Shown: positions 25,122 to 34,736 of the stretch, piece by piece
Layout of the letters: each line of letters begins with the position of its first letter
How positions within the stretch are numbered: the first letter of the stretch is position 1
From: Achromobacter spanius
Lineage (GTDB): Bacteria; Pseudomonadota; Gammaproteobacteria; Burkholderiales; Burkholderiaceae_B
Length of the DNA stretch: 64,000 nucleotides
Assembly: GCF_002812705.1 (NCBI RefSeq)
Contig: NZ_CP025030.1
Span: 3,596,001-3,660,000, forward strand
Direction of reading: 5' to 3'
Notes under the pieces: model-generated
What the model was told of the DNA's origin: nothing
The model's input: the letters and a program-made list of their open reading frames with translations, nothing else
Databases searched by the model: none
Made by a program: the position numbers and the translations under genes

Positions 25122-26884
25122 CACGCCTCACGCAAACGATCTTCCCAGCTTTTCACCCGGGGCTCATCGTCGAACCAGTATTCTCGTAACAGCGGTAGGA
25201 TTTCCGACACGATAACGTCGTCGTACCATTCGGGAGTCGCGCCAGCTTCGCTAATGCCAGTGCAGTAGTAGCTGTGCCCAACGCAGAAGCCCGGTCCTAG
25301 GTTGAGTCGGTCATTCGCGATCTCTTCGTTGAGCGCTACCATGGCGCGCACGATGCGCGCGGCCAGCTCGTCTGAGGCGCCACGCTGCTTAATGAAAGCG
25401 TCAAATTGCGGTGTACCGAAGCCGGGGCCGACATCCACAAAGGCAAAGCGGCGCCGTAGGGCGTAATCGACCATGGCCAGCGAACGGTCGGCCGTGTTCA
25501 TTAACCCGAGAATGTGCACGTTCTGCGGCACGTAGAACTTTTCCTCGTCCTTGTCAGCATAAGCTAGCGGAACCGCCCACTCCGGCCCGCGTTTGTCACT
25601 CTCAATCAACATCATCAGCTCACCAAACACCTTGCTGAGGTTGCTGCGATTGATTTCGTCGATTATGAAGACGAAATCTTCCTTGCTCTTTCTAGCTTCC
25701 TCGCAAAATTCATGGAAGGGCCCATTGCGACGATTAAATCCGACACCGCTCGGGCGAAAACCTTGCACAAAGTCCTCGTAAGCATACGACTGGTGAAACT
25801 GAACCATCTGAACCCGTTCGGGAGACTGACTGGCCATCAAGGCGTAGGCCAGGCGACGAGCGAAGAAGGTCTTTCCCACACCGGGCGGGCCTTGCAGAAT
25901 GAGATTCTTCTTGGCACGCAGACGCTCGACGATTCGGCTGAAATCTGCACGATCAATGAATAAGCCGTCGACTGCTTCATCGAGGGTATAGGAGATTTCA
26001 GCACCCAACTCGTCGGCGTAGTTTGCCCGTGGTTGGTTAACCATCGTCGAATCCGCACCCAAGTCCTCCGGGCGCGTAATGGTCGGCCGGTGCCATTGAT
26101 CGCGCAGGGGTGCGACGTAATAGTCCAAAGACTGTCCTGCATATTCAGTTTCGAGGCGACGCCGAATAGCTTGCAGGGTACGATCAAGCTGTATGGGGTT
26201 CTGTGCGCGGATCTCCGAAGCGGGCAACTGGGAGAACACGCTCGCTATCAACTTGCGATCCCCTTGCCCGAAGATGCGTTCGAAGCTATCCGGGAACAGC
26301 AGGAACAGCAGCATGTGCCGAAACTGACGTGCCGCACTGTCCGGTACTGACTGCAGCCACTCGGCAAAGGCCCAACCGTTGGACAGCAGTTCCTTGCGCT
26401 TGTCTACGGGTAGTGACTTGAACTGGCGCACGAAGTTAATCGTGAAGACCATCTCCCGCCAACGGTAGTTGTTATAGCCAGGACCTCCGCTGCCGATTCC
26501 AGCAAGCTCGTCATCAGAGAGAAATAGCCTTGCCGTATCTGGCATGGCTTCGTCCGACCAGCGCCAGATTGCGCTGATGATTTCGCGCTTCTTCGCCGCG
26601 CTGGTATTGCTGGGACAGAGCAGCATCACCCACATCATTTCCGCAGCCAGCTGCTTTACCTCCGGTCCTGTGGGAGTGAGCTGTTCGCGGAGTTTTTCAA
26701 TAAAGTTCCCGCCGTTGGGATCTAGGTTTTCGACGAAGTACTTATTCAACGCGTCGAGTCCGACTTGGGTCCACAGCGGTTTCTCGCCGAATACCGAGCC
26801 ATCACCGATTAACGCCCGGTCACGCCAACGCTCGGCTGCCTGCAGAATGGGGGCAGTTTTCGTTTCACCGCAGTACCGACTCAT
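25121..26884 (-). CDS. mcrB: McrB-like AAA+ GTPase of a modification-dependent restriction system
   Basis: 587 residues from the ATG at 26884, which has CAGGAG 6 bp upstream. AAA+ motifs: Walker A GPPGVGKTFF (about 332), Walker B VFIIDEINRSN, and the McrB signature MNTADRS, which marks GTP-using McrB enzymes. The N-terminal 320 residues are the presumed DNA-recognition part and do not resemble the short DUF3578 domain of E. coli McrB. With the adjacent McrC it likely translocates DNA and cuts DNA bearing modified bases, such as phage or foreign methylated DNA. Base composition is lower in GC than in the flanks. Confidence 0.9.
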   Translation of the reverse strand: MSRYCGETKTAPILQAAERWRDRALIGDGSVFGEKPLWTQVGLDALNKYFVENLDPNGGNFIEKLREQLTPTGPEVKQLAAEMMWVMLLCPSNTSAAKKREIISAIWRWSDEAMPDTARLFLSDDELAGIGSGGPGYNNYRWREMVFTINFVRQFKSLPVDKRKELLSNGWAFAEWLQSVPDSAARQFRHMLLFLLFPDSFERIFGQGDRKLIASVFSQLPASEIRAQNPIQLDRTLQAIRRRLETEYAGQSLDYYVAPLRDQWHRPTITRPEDLGADSTMVNQPRANYADELGAEISYTLDEAVDGLFIDRADFSRIVERLRAKKNLILQGPPGVGKTFFARRLAYALMASQSPERVQMVQFHQSYAYEDFVQGFRPSGVGFNRRNGPFHEFCEEARKSKEDFVFIIDEINRSNLSKVFGELMMLIESDKRGPEWAVPLAYADKDEEKFYVPQNVHILGLMNTADRSLAMVDYALRRRFAFVDVGPGFGTPQFDAFIKQRGASDELAARIVRAMVALNEEIANDRLNLGPGFCVGHSYYCTGISEAGATPEWYDDVIVSEILPLLREYWFDDEPRVKSWEDRLREA

Positions 26885-27054
26885 GTTTTCTCCTGGATGG
26901 ATCAAGGCGGTGGCATACAGGAGCCGGGCCGCAGATGAGACATCGTTCGCGTTTGTTCATTCCCACGGCACCATTGTGCGGTCGGTGTCGAGCGACATTT
27001 TGTTACGCATTATCTGATACACGGAGGCCAGCGGCAAGGAAGTTAGGATCGGCA

Positions 27055-27519
27055 ATGTCCCAAGTGCAGCTCGACCGCATCCACTTCGGCGACAAGAGGG
27101 AATTGCTGGCGGCGGTGGTTGAACAGATCGACGCCAACCTGGACCAGCGTCTGCAAGCCATCTCCGATAGCGCCTCGGACCCATGGGAAGGCTTTCGCAG
27201 CCGCTGCCGCGCGTATCTGGAGATGGCGCTGGAGGCGGAAATCCAGCGCATCGTGCTGCGCGACGCCAGGGCGGTGCTGGGGGGCGCTTCACCGACATCG
27301 CAACGGCATTGCATAGCGTCGATGCAGGGCCTGATCAACAACCTGATCCAACAAGGCGTGGTGGCCGAGGCCGATCCGCAGGCATTGGCATCGTTGATCT
27401 ACGGCAGCCTGGCCGAAGCGGCGTTCTGGATTGCGGACGGTGAGGACGGCAATGCGCGCCTGGCGCAAGGGGGTGTCGCGCTGGACCTGTTGCTGCGTGG
27501 GTTGTTGGTGCAGCGATAG
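27055..27519 (+). pseudogene. TetR-family regulator lacking its DNA-binding domain
   Basis: 154 residues remain. The frame begins within what is normally the end of the helix-turn-helix, where HFGDKRELLAAVVEQI is the usual continuation of YWHF. The C-terminal ligand domain, similar to AcrR-type regulators (SDPWEGFRSRCRAYLEMALE onward), is intact to its stop. The roughly 45 residues of helix-turn-helix are missing, and the sequence upstream leads straight into the mcrB promoter side. The deletion or replacement probably happened when the restriction module arrived. An ATG with AGGA upstream exists, so a ligand-domain fragment might still be made. Confidence 0.7.
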
Positions 27520-27598
27520 CCTTGCTGGCGTTGTGAATTCCTGGCCGAATTTACATCGCGGCGTTCGCGAACCCACGCAAAAGCTCTTCTGTTGAGAC

Positions 27599-27634
27599 AG
27601 ATCGCCGCGAATCATGAGACATTCGCGGCGATCT
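27599..27634. terminator. Perfect 14-bp inverted repeat between convergent genes
   Basis: AGATCGCCGCGAAT (27599-27612) and ATTCGCGGCGATCT (27621-27634) are perfect reverse complements with an 8-nt loop. It lies between the convergent TetR remnant and the 123-residue gene. It could be a bidirectional terminator or mRNA end structure. No uridine run follows immediately on either strand. Confidence 0.5.
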
Positions 27635-27677
27635 TGCGGGACGTAAGTAGACCCGCCGTACCCCAAGGCATTACGGG

Positions 27678-28049
27678 CTAGGCAAGCTCGAAAGTGGATG
27701 CACGCCCACTGCTTGCATTCTCTTTAACGCGTTCAGTGATGCGCTCTTGCACGAGTCGGGCGATTTCTTCCTTCTCCGCTGGCGTCATCGCCTCATACTC
27801 TTCCTTTGAGATGCCTAGCGACCGCAGCGTCATCTCAAAAAAGCGCTCTTCGGTGGACATGCTCACAAAATCGTGCAGCTCCTGTTCAGCGGCAGACAGG
27901 GGGGCAGGGGGCTTGCCCGTCTTGAATCGGTCCATGCTGCGCTGCGTTTCTTCCAGCGTTTCAGCGAACGACGCATTGGACCCGCTGGCTCGGCCTTGTT
28001 TGGCCAATGAGGCGCCAAGGCCCATGGTCGACAGTTCAACTCTGTTCAT
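27678..28049 (-). CDS. Conserved-looking hypothetical protein, mostly helical
   Basis: 123 residues, predominantly alpha-helical. It has a low-complexity serine/glycine-rich N-terminus (LAKQGRASGSNASF) and a charged C-terminal half with a clean helix (ISKEEYEAMTPAEKEEIARLVQERI). No signal peptide or membrane helix. The composition and periodic charge suggest a true soluble protein. No family was recognised. It stands alone, convergent with the TetR remnant. Confidence 0.55.
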   Translation of the reverse strand: MNRVELSTMGLGASLAKQGRASGSNASFAETLEETQRSMDRFKTGKPPAPLSAAEQELHDFVSMSTEERFFEMTLRSLGISKEEYEAMTPAEKEEIARLVQERITERVKENASSGRASTFELA

Positions 28050-28220
28050 GGCTGTACCTATTCTTCCGATTGACTAGCAGAACATTGAACGACATTCGGC
28101 ATCGGCCCAATACGCCGAACTCGGCATTTTTTTCAACTCACCTGTCCGATTAAGCGGTCGTTCGCGCGCGAGGTGGGCACGGGCGTCGAAGGTGTTGAAA
28201 CGGCGGGACACGCCGCCGCG

Positions 28221-28550
28221 CTACGGCTGTTCCAGTGGCCACACTTCAACCACGCCATGCGCAACGGCGCAGGGGGTTCGAGACACCAGGTCTATCGCCT
28301 CGGCCAAATCCGCGGCTTCGATGATGGCAAAGCCGGCCACCGGCAAGGCTGACCGCATATAGGCTTCGTTCGTCGTTTCAACGCGAACCGCCTCGGTATT
28401 GCGCACCTGGACCGGGGCGCCCGCGATGCCCATCAATACTCCCTTATCCCGAAGTTCCTGGTCATGCGCGTGAGCCGCGTTTCTGACGCTGAGCGGCGTG
28501 CGGTCATAGCCCGCTTGGTCTCCATACCCGATGGCAATGAACTTTGGCAT
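28221..28550 (-). CDS. YCII-related (YciI/DGPF) domain protein
   Basis: 109 residues forming a ferredoxin-like YCII domain: MPKFIAIGYGDQAGY at the start, GVLMGIAGAPV in the middle, and the conserved FAIIEAADLAEAIDLVSRTP followed by GVVEVWPL at the end. Many such genes sit beside ECF sigma factors; none is visible here. The biochemical role of this family is poorly known. It is monocistronic. Confidence 0.85.
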   Translation of the reverse strand: MPKFIAIGYGDQAGYDRTPLSVRNAAHAHDQELRDKGVLMGIAGAPVQVRNTEAVRVETTNEAYMRSALPVAGFAIIEAADLAEAIDLVSRTPCAVAHGVVEVWPLEQP

Positions 28551-28964
28551 GAATCGTCTCCTGACGTTAATCCCTATTGGGGTTATTCCGTGTCGGGATT
28601 TTCTTGAATAGGTGGGGTGATTTCGGGTAAATAGCTGGGCAGTCGGCTGAATGGGGACACAGACAACAAAATAAAGCCGTGGCTTCCCCTAAATTCTCGT
28701 GTTCGTCCGCCGATAACAGGGGTAGTCGGCGCACGGTTTTGTTCCCGGCCAGGCAAGTTCCATTGCGTGGAATTTACAGGCCTGCCTGCAGAAGCATTGC
28801 GGCGGCTGACTGATCGGGCTGACAGCTTGGCAACATCCCCATGATCGCTTTGCGCGGGTAGGGGTGTAGGGGAACGTCCGATTGACTCTCCTGGCCAGCA
28901 ATAAACCTTTGTACTCCAGACCGTACCTACGCCAAGAACAACCCTCCCACCCGAGACATTGCCC
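28551..28964. other. Intergenic region upstream of the autotransporter
   Basis: 414 bp that must hold the autotransporter promoter. TTGACT lies at 28882-28887 but no good -10 was found at standard spacing. Reverse-strand open frames here (28583-28990) have biased, non-protein-like composition and overlap the autotransporter start. No other feature seen. Confidence 0.45.
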
Positions 28965-31900
28965 ATGCGTACCCCCTCTGCCGCCCGCAAGCTGAAGCTG
29001 AGCCCTGGCTATCTTGCCCTTGCCGCGGCGACCTGCATGCCCCTGGCTGTAACCCCGTCATTTGCGGGCAGCCTGCTTGTGGGCAGTGGTGGTAACGGTG
29101 GCGTGACGTCGGCGGATTCGTTCGCCGGCGGCAGCGGCGGAGGCGGGGGTATTGGCGGGGGCGGCGGCGGTGGCAAGAGTGGATTCAGTGGCGGCGCCGG
29201 CGGCGGACTGGCGCGTGGGGGCGACGGGATTTTGGGAATCAACTCGCCCGGCGGCAGCAGCGGCGGTGCCGGTGGCTCATCCGGTATCTTGGGCGGGCTG
29301 GCTGGTGTTGGCGGCGGTGGTGGCGCGGGTGGCCCAACCGGCACCGCAGGCGGCGGCGGTAGCGGTGGTGGCGCGCTGGGCGCTGGCGGCGGCGTGGGCA
29401 ATGGCGGCGCAGGCGGCGATGGCGGCGGCATTGTCGGGCTTGACGGAACGCCTTTCGCGGGTACATCAGGCCAAGGCGCCCAAGCGGCGGCTTCCGGCAC
29501 CATCAGCACGCCGGCAAGCTACGACTACGTGGGCATTGGCGGGGGTGGCGGCGGCGCCAGCCATGGCGGCGCGGCGGGTGGCGACGGCGTGGCAGGCAAC
29601 CTGACCGTCAACAATAATGCGAGCTTGACGGTGAATCGCTCCTTACTGGTGGGTGGGGCGGGCGGAGGCAGCAGCGCGACGGCTGGTGGTGGACGCGGCG
29701 GAAACGGAACGCTGACCCTGACGACGGGCGCCACGCTTTCCGTCGCTGACAGGCTTCAGATCGGCGGCACCGGTGGTGGTGCGGTCACCTACACGGCCGG
29801 CGGCCAGGGCGGCAACGGCACGGTGACCGTGGACGGGAATTCCACCCTGTCGTTCGGCAGCGGGTCGCGGCTGGTGGTCGGCGGCGGAACGGGCGGCGGA
29901 GCCGGCGTGTTGAACCTGGGCCCGGGTACGGCGGACTTCGCGGGCGGTGGCACGTTCACCATCAACACGAATGGCACGCTGAATATTGGACTCGATGTTC
30001 CCCAAGCACGGATGGGCGGCAAGATTGCCAACCTGTCTATCTTGGTCAACAACGGCAGGATCAATTTTTATCAGGCCGACGCCGCCCTCTACACGCTGGA
30101 CGCGAGCATCACGGGTTCTGGTGGAGTGGAGGTCAATAGCTTGGGCACCACGGTGCTTGCTGGCAACAACACGTACACGGGCGGAACGACGGTATCCGGG
30201 GGCACGCTGCAAATAGGTAAGGGCGGCACCACGGGCTCAATCAGCGGCAATATCGTCAATAACTCGGCGGTCGTCTTCAACAGAAGCGACACCGTCGACT
30301 ACGCCGGCAACATCAGCGGCACCGGCTCGTTGAACAACATCGGCGCGGGCCTGTTGCGGCTGTCGGGTGCCAGTACGGCGACGGGAGAGATCATTGTTTC
30401 CAACGGTGGCATGGAGTTGACGGGCGCCGCGGCGCGGTTGGGAAGTGTGACGTCCGATGTATACATCGGGGCGGGCGCCGCTGCGCAATTGACCGTGAGC
30501 AACGGCGCACAATTGACGTCCCATGACGTGCGAGTCGGTTCCTCTTCTTATGCCGGTACCGCAACCGTGACGGGACCAGATTCGACGTGGTCGGCCAACT
30601 ACCTTGAGATCGGGGGAGCCGCGGGCGCGACCGGCACGTTGCAAGTCATGAATGGCGCTCAGGTATCCGCAGCGAAGAGCTTCGTCGGCACTGTTGACAA
30701 CGGGACCGCCCTGGTCTCCGGCGCAAATTCGCGATGGGACAGCCAATTCGGGGTGATCCTCGGCAGCGGATCAGGCGGGACGGGCTCGGTGGTCGTGGAC
30801 GGGGGCGCCACATTGAGCGCCCAGCAGGTAGAGATCGCCGGTATGGGCGGATCTGCGGAAATCAACGGTTCGGATGCGACCGGCCGAGGCGTTCTGCAGA
30901 CCGCGTACGTTGACAGACATGCCGGCACCCCGCTAAGCACCGTCGACTTCAATGGCGGTGTGCTGCGGGCGACAACCTCGGAAGCCCGGCTCTTCCGGGG
31001 CTTCATCGCCGGCGAAATCACGCTGGGCGCGGGCGGCATGTATCTGGATTCCAACAGCTTCGACGTCGGCATCGACTCGGTGCTGGACGGCACCGGCCGG
31101 CTGAGCAAAACCGGCGTGGGCACACTGACGCTTTCCGGCGCCAACACGTATACAGGCGGCACCGCCGTGCAGGCCGGTACCTTGATGGCGGGCGCGTCGC
31201 AGGTGCTGGGCACCGGCTCGGTGGATGTCAGCGCCGGCGCCACGCTGAATCTCAACGGCTATGGGCAGTCGTTGACCGCGCTGTCGGGTGCGGGCGATGT
31301 GCGGCTGGGCAGCGCCACGCTGACGCTGGGCAGCGGCAACACCAGCACCACGTTCTCGGGCGCGGTCAACGGAACTGGCGGCTTGATCAAGCAGGGCAGC
31401 GGCGCGCTTACCTTGTCAGGGGTCAACACCTACACGGGCGCCACGCAGATCGACGCCGGTTCCTTGGTGGTCAACGGGTCCATCGCCGGGTCAGCCGTGA
31501 CCGTGGGCAGCGGCGCGCGCTTGGGCGGCAGCGGCACCGTGGGCGCGACCACGGTGGCGTCCGGCGGCGTCCTGGCGCCGGGTAATTCGCTGGGCAGCCT
31601 GCGGGTGGCCGGCAACTTCACGCTGGCCGCCGGCGCAACGCTGGACTACGAGCTGGGCGCGCCCGGCACGGGGGCGTCGGCGCCCGGCGCCAGCGACCAC
31701 ATGCAGGTCGACGGTGATGTGCAACTGGACGGAACGCTTGCACTGAGCGACCCGGCAAGCACGGCTGGATTGGGCTACTACCGCTTGATCAGTTATGGCG
31801 GGCAACTGTTGGGCAGCGGCTTGCAGACGGGCGCCATTCCGGCCTCGCTCGCCGCTTACGACGTGCGTCTGGTGTCGGAAGTGGCGGGCCATCTTGACCT

Positions 31901-34184
31901 GCGAGTTGGCCTCACGGGCAGCAATCTTCTACAGACCTGGGCAGGCGGCAACGGAACGTGGACCTCCGCCGCCACCAATTGGTTGAACGACGGCGGCACC
32001 ATCCCTGAAGCGTGGGCGGGCAATCACGCCGTGTTCCTGACGACCGGCGGCGGCACGGTAAGCGTGCAAGGCACGCAGTCGTTCGCCGGCTTGCAGTTCG
32101 TGGCCGACGGCTATCGCCTGAACGGTCCCGGCACGCTGGAAACGCGCGCGGCTGGCAGCGAGCTTCGCGTTCTGGGCGGCGCGACCGCCGTGATCGATAC
32201 GGTGATCTCCGGCGCGGGCGGCATCAACAAGACGCAGGGCGGCACGCTGGTGCTCAACGGCGCCAACACCTACGCAGGCGGCACCACGGTATCCGCGGGT
32301 GTGCTGTCGGTGTCCAACGACGCCAATCTGGGCGCAGCCGGCACCGATGTGACGCTGAACGGCGGCGCACTGCGTATCGCCAGCGCCGCCTACCAAGGCA
32401 CCGGGCGCAACCTGATGCTGGGCGCCGCGGGCGGCGCGCTTGACCTGTCGAATGACTTCGCCTTGCAAGGCGCGGTATCGGGTGGGGGGGCGTTCAACAA
32501 GACGGGGGCGGGCGTGCTGACGCTGGCCTCGGACAGCAGCGCCTACACGGGTGCGGCCACGGTGTCGGCCGGTGGACTGACGCTGACCGAGAGCGCGCGC
32601 CTGGGCGGATCCTTGCATGTCGCGTCGGGCGCCACGCTGGCCGGCAGCGGCACTTTGGGGTCAGCCACCCTTCTGGCGGGCGCCGTGCATGCGCCGGGCG
32701 GCGACGGCATCGGCACCCAGGCGTTCACCGGTGACTACGTCAACCACGGCACGCTGCGCATCAACGCCACGCCCACCACGCATGACAGCGTGGTGGTGGC
32801 GGGCGGCGTCGACATCACGGGAGCCACCCTGGACCTGCGCCTGTCGCCCGTGGATGCGCCGGCCTGGAGCACCACGACCGGCCCCTACACCTTGATTTCC
32901 AAGCAGAGCGCCGGCGCGGTCGCGGGCGGGTTCGCCACGGTGAACAATCCGCTGCTGTTCCTGGATGCCTCGGTCAATACGGCAGGCGGTGACGGCAACG
33001 ACGTGACCCTGACGCTGGCCCGTAACGAACGCAGCCTGGCAAGCGCCGCGCAAACGCCCAACCAGCGCGCCGTGGCGATGGCCATCGACAGCCTGCCGCA
33101 AAGCCATGAGGTCTGGCGCAGCGTCATGCTGAGCAGCGATGCCAGCCAGTTGCTGCAAGCCCTGAACCAGTTGTCCGGCGACACGCACGCTGGCGTAGCG
33201 TCTGGTTTGATGAGTGCCACGCCGTTCACCACGCAGGCCGGATTGGCCCGCTTGCGCACCAACCTGTCGGCGCCAATGCTGTCGGGCGGGTTCAGCGCGC
33301 AGGCTGGCATGTCGGATGCGCCCCCGTCAGCCGCGATGCTGCCTCGGTCCGGCGCCTCGCCGCTGTGGGCGCAGGTAATCGGAGACCGTCAACGCCTGCG
33401 CGGCGACGGTAACGCGCAGGGCGCGGATCAAAGCAGCACCGGCGTCGTGGTGGGCGGGGATGTCGGCGTCGGGCAGGGGTGGCGTGTCGGCGGCGCCTTC
33501 GGCTACACGGATGCGCGCTTGAGCCCCGACCAGCGCTCGGCCACTGCCAAGACGCAGAGCTACACCGCAACGATCTACGGCGGCAAGTCCTTCGCCACGG
33601 GCGCGGGCGCTGTGAACGTTCTGGCGGGCGCGGCCTATAGCTGGCACGACATCGACACGCAACGCCAGATTCGCTACGGCAGCCTGGACCAGACCCTGAA
33701 AGCGAACTACAGCGGCAACACCACGCAGTTGTTCGCCGAAGCGGGATATTCCCTGGCGGTGGCGCCCACCGTCACGCTTGAGCCCTTTGTCGGCCTGTCG
33801 TGGAGCCAACTGCGCATGCGCGGCTTCTCTGAATCGGGCGGATCCGCGGCCCTGTCCGGCCGCGCCCAGACGCAGGACACCACCAGCACGCTGGCGGGTC
33901 TGCGCGGCCAGTGGTCACCGGCTCGATCCGCCATCGTGTTGCGCGGCATGCTTGGCTGGCGCCACGCGTATGGCAGCCTGCAGCCGACGCAGACGCTGGC
34001 TTTCGACCAGGGGGCTTCGTTTTCCGTGGCGGGCGCGCCCATCGCGCGGGACGCGGCCCGCATCGAACTGGGCGCCGACCTTGTCGCGGTGCGCAACATG
34101 ACGGCGGGCGTGAGCTACGGCGGCGAATTCGGGGGTGGAAACCGTCAACACACGGGGTCGGTGGACGTGCGCTGGAAGTTCTGA
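28965..34184 (+). CDS. Type V autotransporter with a glycine-rich passenger
   Basis: 1739 residues from the ATG at 28965. A signal peptide (about 1-34, ends near TPSFAG) is followed by an unusually glycine-rich stretch (about 40-200) and then a beta-helical passenger. At least five passenger-associated repeats of the form GTLTLSGANTYTGGT lie near residues 395, 713, 812, 1090 and 1182. The C-terminal autotransporter beta-barrel covers about 1465-1739 and ends in the typical aromatic residue (VDVRWKF). It likely forms a surface adhesin or biofilm factor exported through its own barrel. No subtilisin or other enzyme motif was seen in the passenger. Confidence 0.92.
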   Translation: MRTPSAARKLKLSPGYLALAAATCMPLAVTPSFAGSLLVGSGGNGGVTSADSFAGGSGGGGGIGGGGGGGKSGFSGGAGGGLARGGDGILGINSPGGSSGGAGGSSGILGGLAGVGGGGGAGGPTGTAGGGGSGGGALGAGGGVGNGGAGGDGGGIVGLDGTPFAGTSGQGAQAAASGTISTPASYDYVGIGGGGGGASHGGAAGGDGVAGNLTVNNNASLTVNRSLLVGGAGGGSSATAGGGRGGNGTLTLTTGATLSVADRLQIGGTGGGAVTYTAGGQGGNGTVTVDGNSTLSFGSGSRLVVGGGTGGGAGVLNLGPGTADFAGGGTFTINTNGTLNIGLDVPQARMGGKIANLSILVNNGRINFYQADAALYTLDASITGSGGVEVNSLGTTVLAGNNTYTGGTTVSGGTLQIGKGGTTGSISGNIVNNSAVVFNRSDTVDYAGNISGTGSLNNIGAGLLRLSGASTATGEIIVSNGGMELTGAAARLGSVTSDVYIGAGAAAQLTVSNGAQLTSHDVRVGSSSYAGTATVTGPDSTWSANYLEIGGAAGATGTLQVMNGAQVSAAKSFVGTVDNGTALVSGANSRWDSQFGVILGSGSGGTGSVVVDGGATLSAQQVEIAGMGGSAEINGSDATGRGVLQTAYVDRHAGTPLSTVDFNGGVLRATTSEARLFRGFIAGEITLGAGGMYLDSNSFDVGIDSVLDGTGRLSKTGVGTLTLSGANTYTGGTAVQAGTLMAGASQVLGTGSVDVSAGATLNLNGYGQSLTALSGAGDVRLGSATLTLGSGNTSTTFSGAVNGTGGLIKQGSGALTLSGVNTYTGATQIDAGSLVVNGSIAGSAVTVGSGARLGGSGTVGATTVASGGVLAPGNSLGSLRVAGNFTLAAGATLDYELGAPGTGASAPGASDHMQVDGDVQLDGTLALSDPASTAGLGYYRLISYGGQLLGSGLQTGAIPASLAAYDVRLVSEVAGHLDLRVGLTGSNLLQTWAGGNGTWTSAATNWLNDGGTIPEAWAGNHAVFLTTGGGTVSVQGTQSFAGLQFVADGYRLNGPGTLETRAAGSELRVLGGATAVIDTVISGAGGINKTQGGTLVLNGANTYAGGTTVSAGVLSVSNDANLGAAGTDVTLNGGALRIASAAYQGTGRNLMLGAAGGALDLSNDFALQGAVSGGGAFNKTGAGVLTLASDSSAYTGAATVSAGGLTLTESARLGGSLHVASGATLAGSGTLGSATLLAGAVHAPGGDGIGTQAFTGDYVNHGTLRINATPTTHDSVVVAGGVDITGATLDLRLSPVDAPAWSTTTGPYTLISKQSAGAVAGGFATVNNPLLFLDASVNTAGGDGNDVTLTLARNERSLASAAQTPNQRAVAMAIDSLPQSHEVWRSVMLSSDASQLLQALNQLSGDTHAGVASGLMSATPFTTQAGLARLRTNLSAPMLSGGFSAQAGMSDAPPSAAMLPRSGASPLWAQVIGDRQRLRGDGNAQGADQSSTGVVVGGDVGVGQGWRVGGAFGYTDARLSPDQRSATAKTQSYTATIYGGKSFATGAGAVNVLAGAAYSWHDIDTQRQIRYGSLDQTLKANYSGNTTQLFAEAGYSLAVAPTVTLEPFVGLSWSQLRMRGFSESGGSAALSGRAQTQDTTSTLAGLRGQWSPARSAIVLRGMLGWRHAYGSLQPTQTLAFDQGASFSVAGAPIARDAARIELGADLVAVRNMTAGVSYGGEFGGGNRQHTGSVDVRWKF

Positions 34185-34228
34185 CGCGTTCAGCAATGGG
34201 AGTCGGAGGACGGTTCGCAGCTTACTGA

Positions 34229-34684
34229 TCAGCCGTCAAACGTAAACTCCAGCACCTCGTCGCCGGCGTCATTGAAGGTGCCTGTGGACCGCCATCCCAG
34301 GTGCCGGTAAAACCCATAGGACCGCACCGCCGGATCCGTGGCGCAACCCAAGAACACACGCGCAAATCCGCGCGTGCGTAGCGCCTCAACCACCATGCCC
34401 AAGAGCGTCTTGCCCACTCCCAGGCCTTCATAGGCGGGCAGCAAGGCCAGCACGACGATCTCGCCGGTATCCCGGTGCGCGAAGCAATAGCCCGCCAGCA
34501 CATCGCCGTCCATCGCGACCATGCCGGGGTATAGGCCGGCGTCGATCCCCGCCGCCCAGGTTTCGCGCGTGATGCCGGCGGCGGCGAGTTCTGCTTCGGT
34601 GACCGCGTTTTCGCGGGTCTGGGTCCGCAGCGTGATGCACGCGGCGGCGTCGTCGGCAATGGCGGATCGGTAGGTGATGGGCAT
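34229..34684 (-). CDS. GNAT-family N-acetyltransferase
   Basis: 151 residues from the ATG at 34684, chosen because the upstream extension of the frame runs into the neighbouring gene and lacks GNAT features. The acetyl-CoA-binding region reads VVLALLPAYEGLGVGKTLLGMVVEAL (the Q/RxxGxG/A equivalent), followed by FLGCATDPAVRSYGFYRHLGW. It transfers an acetyl group to an unknown amine. It lies 52 bp downstream of the large Xre-domain gene on the same strand and may be part of its transcript. Confidence 0.85.
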   Translation of the reverse strand: MPITYRSAIADDAAACITLRTQTRENAVTEAELAAAGITRETWAAGIDAGLYPGMVAMDGDVLAGYCFAHRDTGEIVVLALLPAYEGLGVGKTLLGMVVEALRTRGFARVFLGCATDPAVRSYGFYRHLGWRSTGTFNDAGDEVLEFTFDG

Positions 34685-34736
34685 GGCACGTACCCTATCA
34701 GATGTCGTCCTGTTATCTACGGGCGCAAGCGAAGAT

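Noticed and set aside
29009..29509. Proline-rich reverse open frame
   Set aside because: It is simply the complement of the glycine codons in the autotransporter head.
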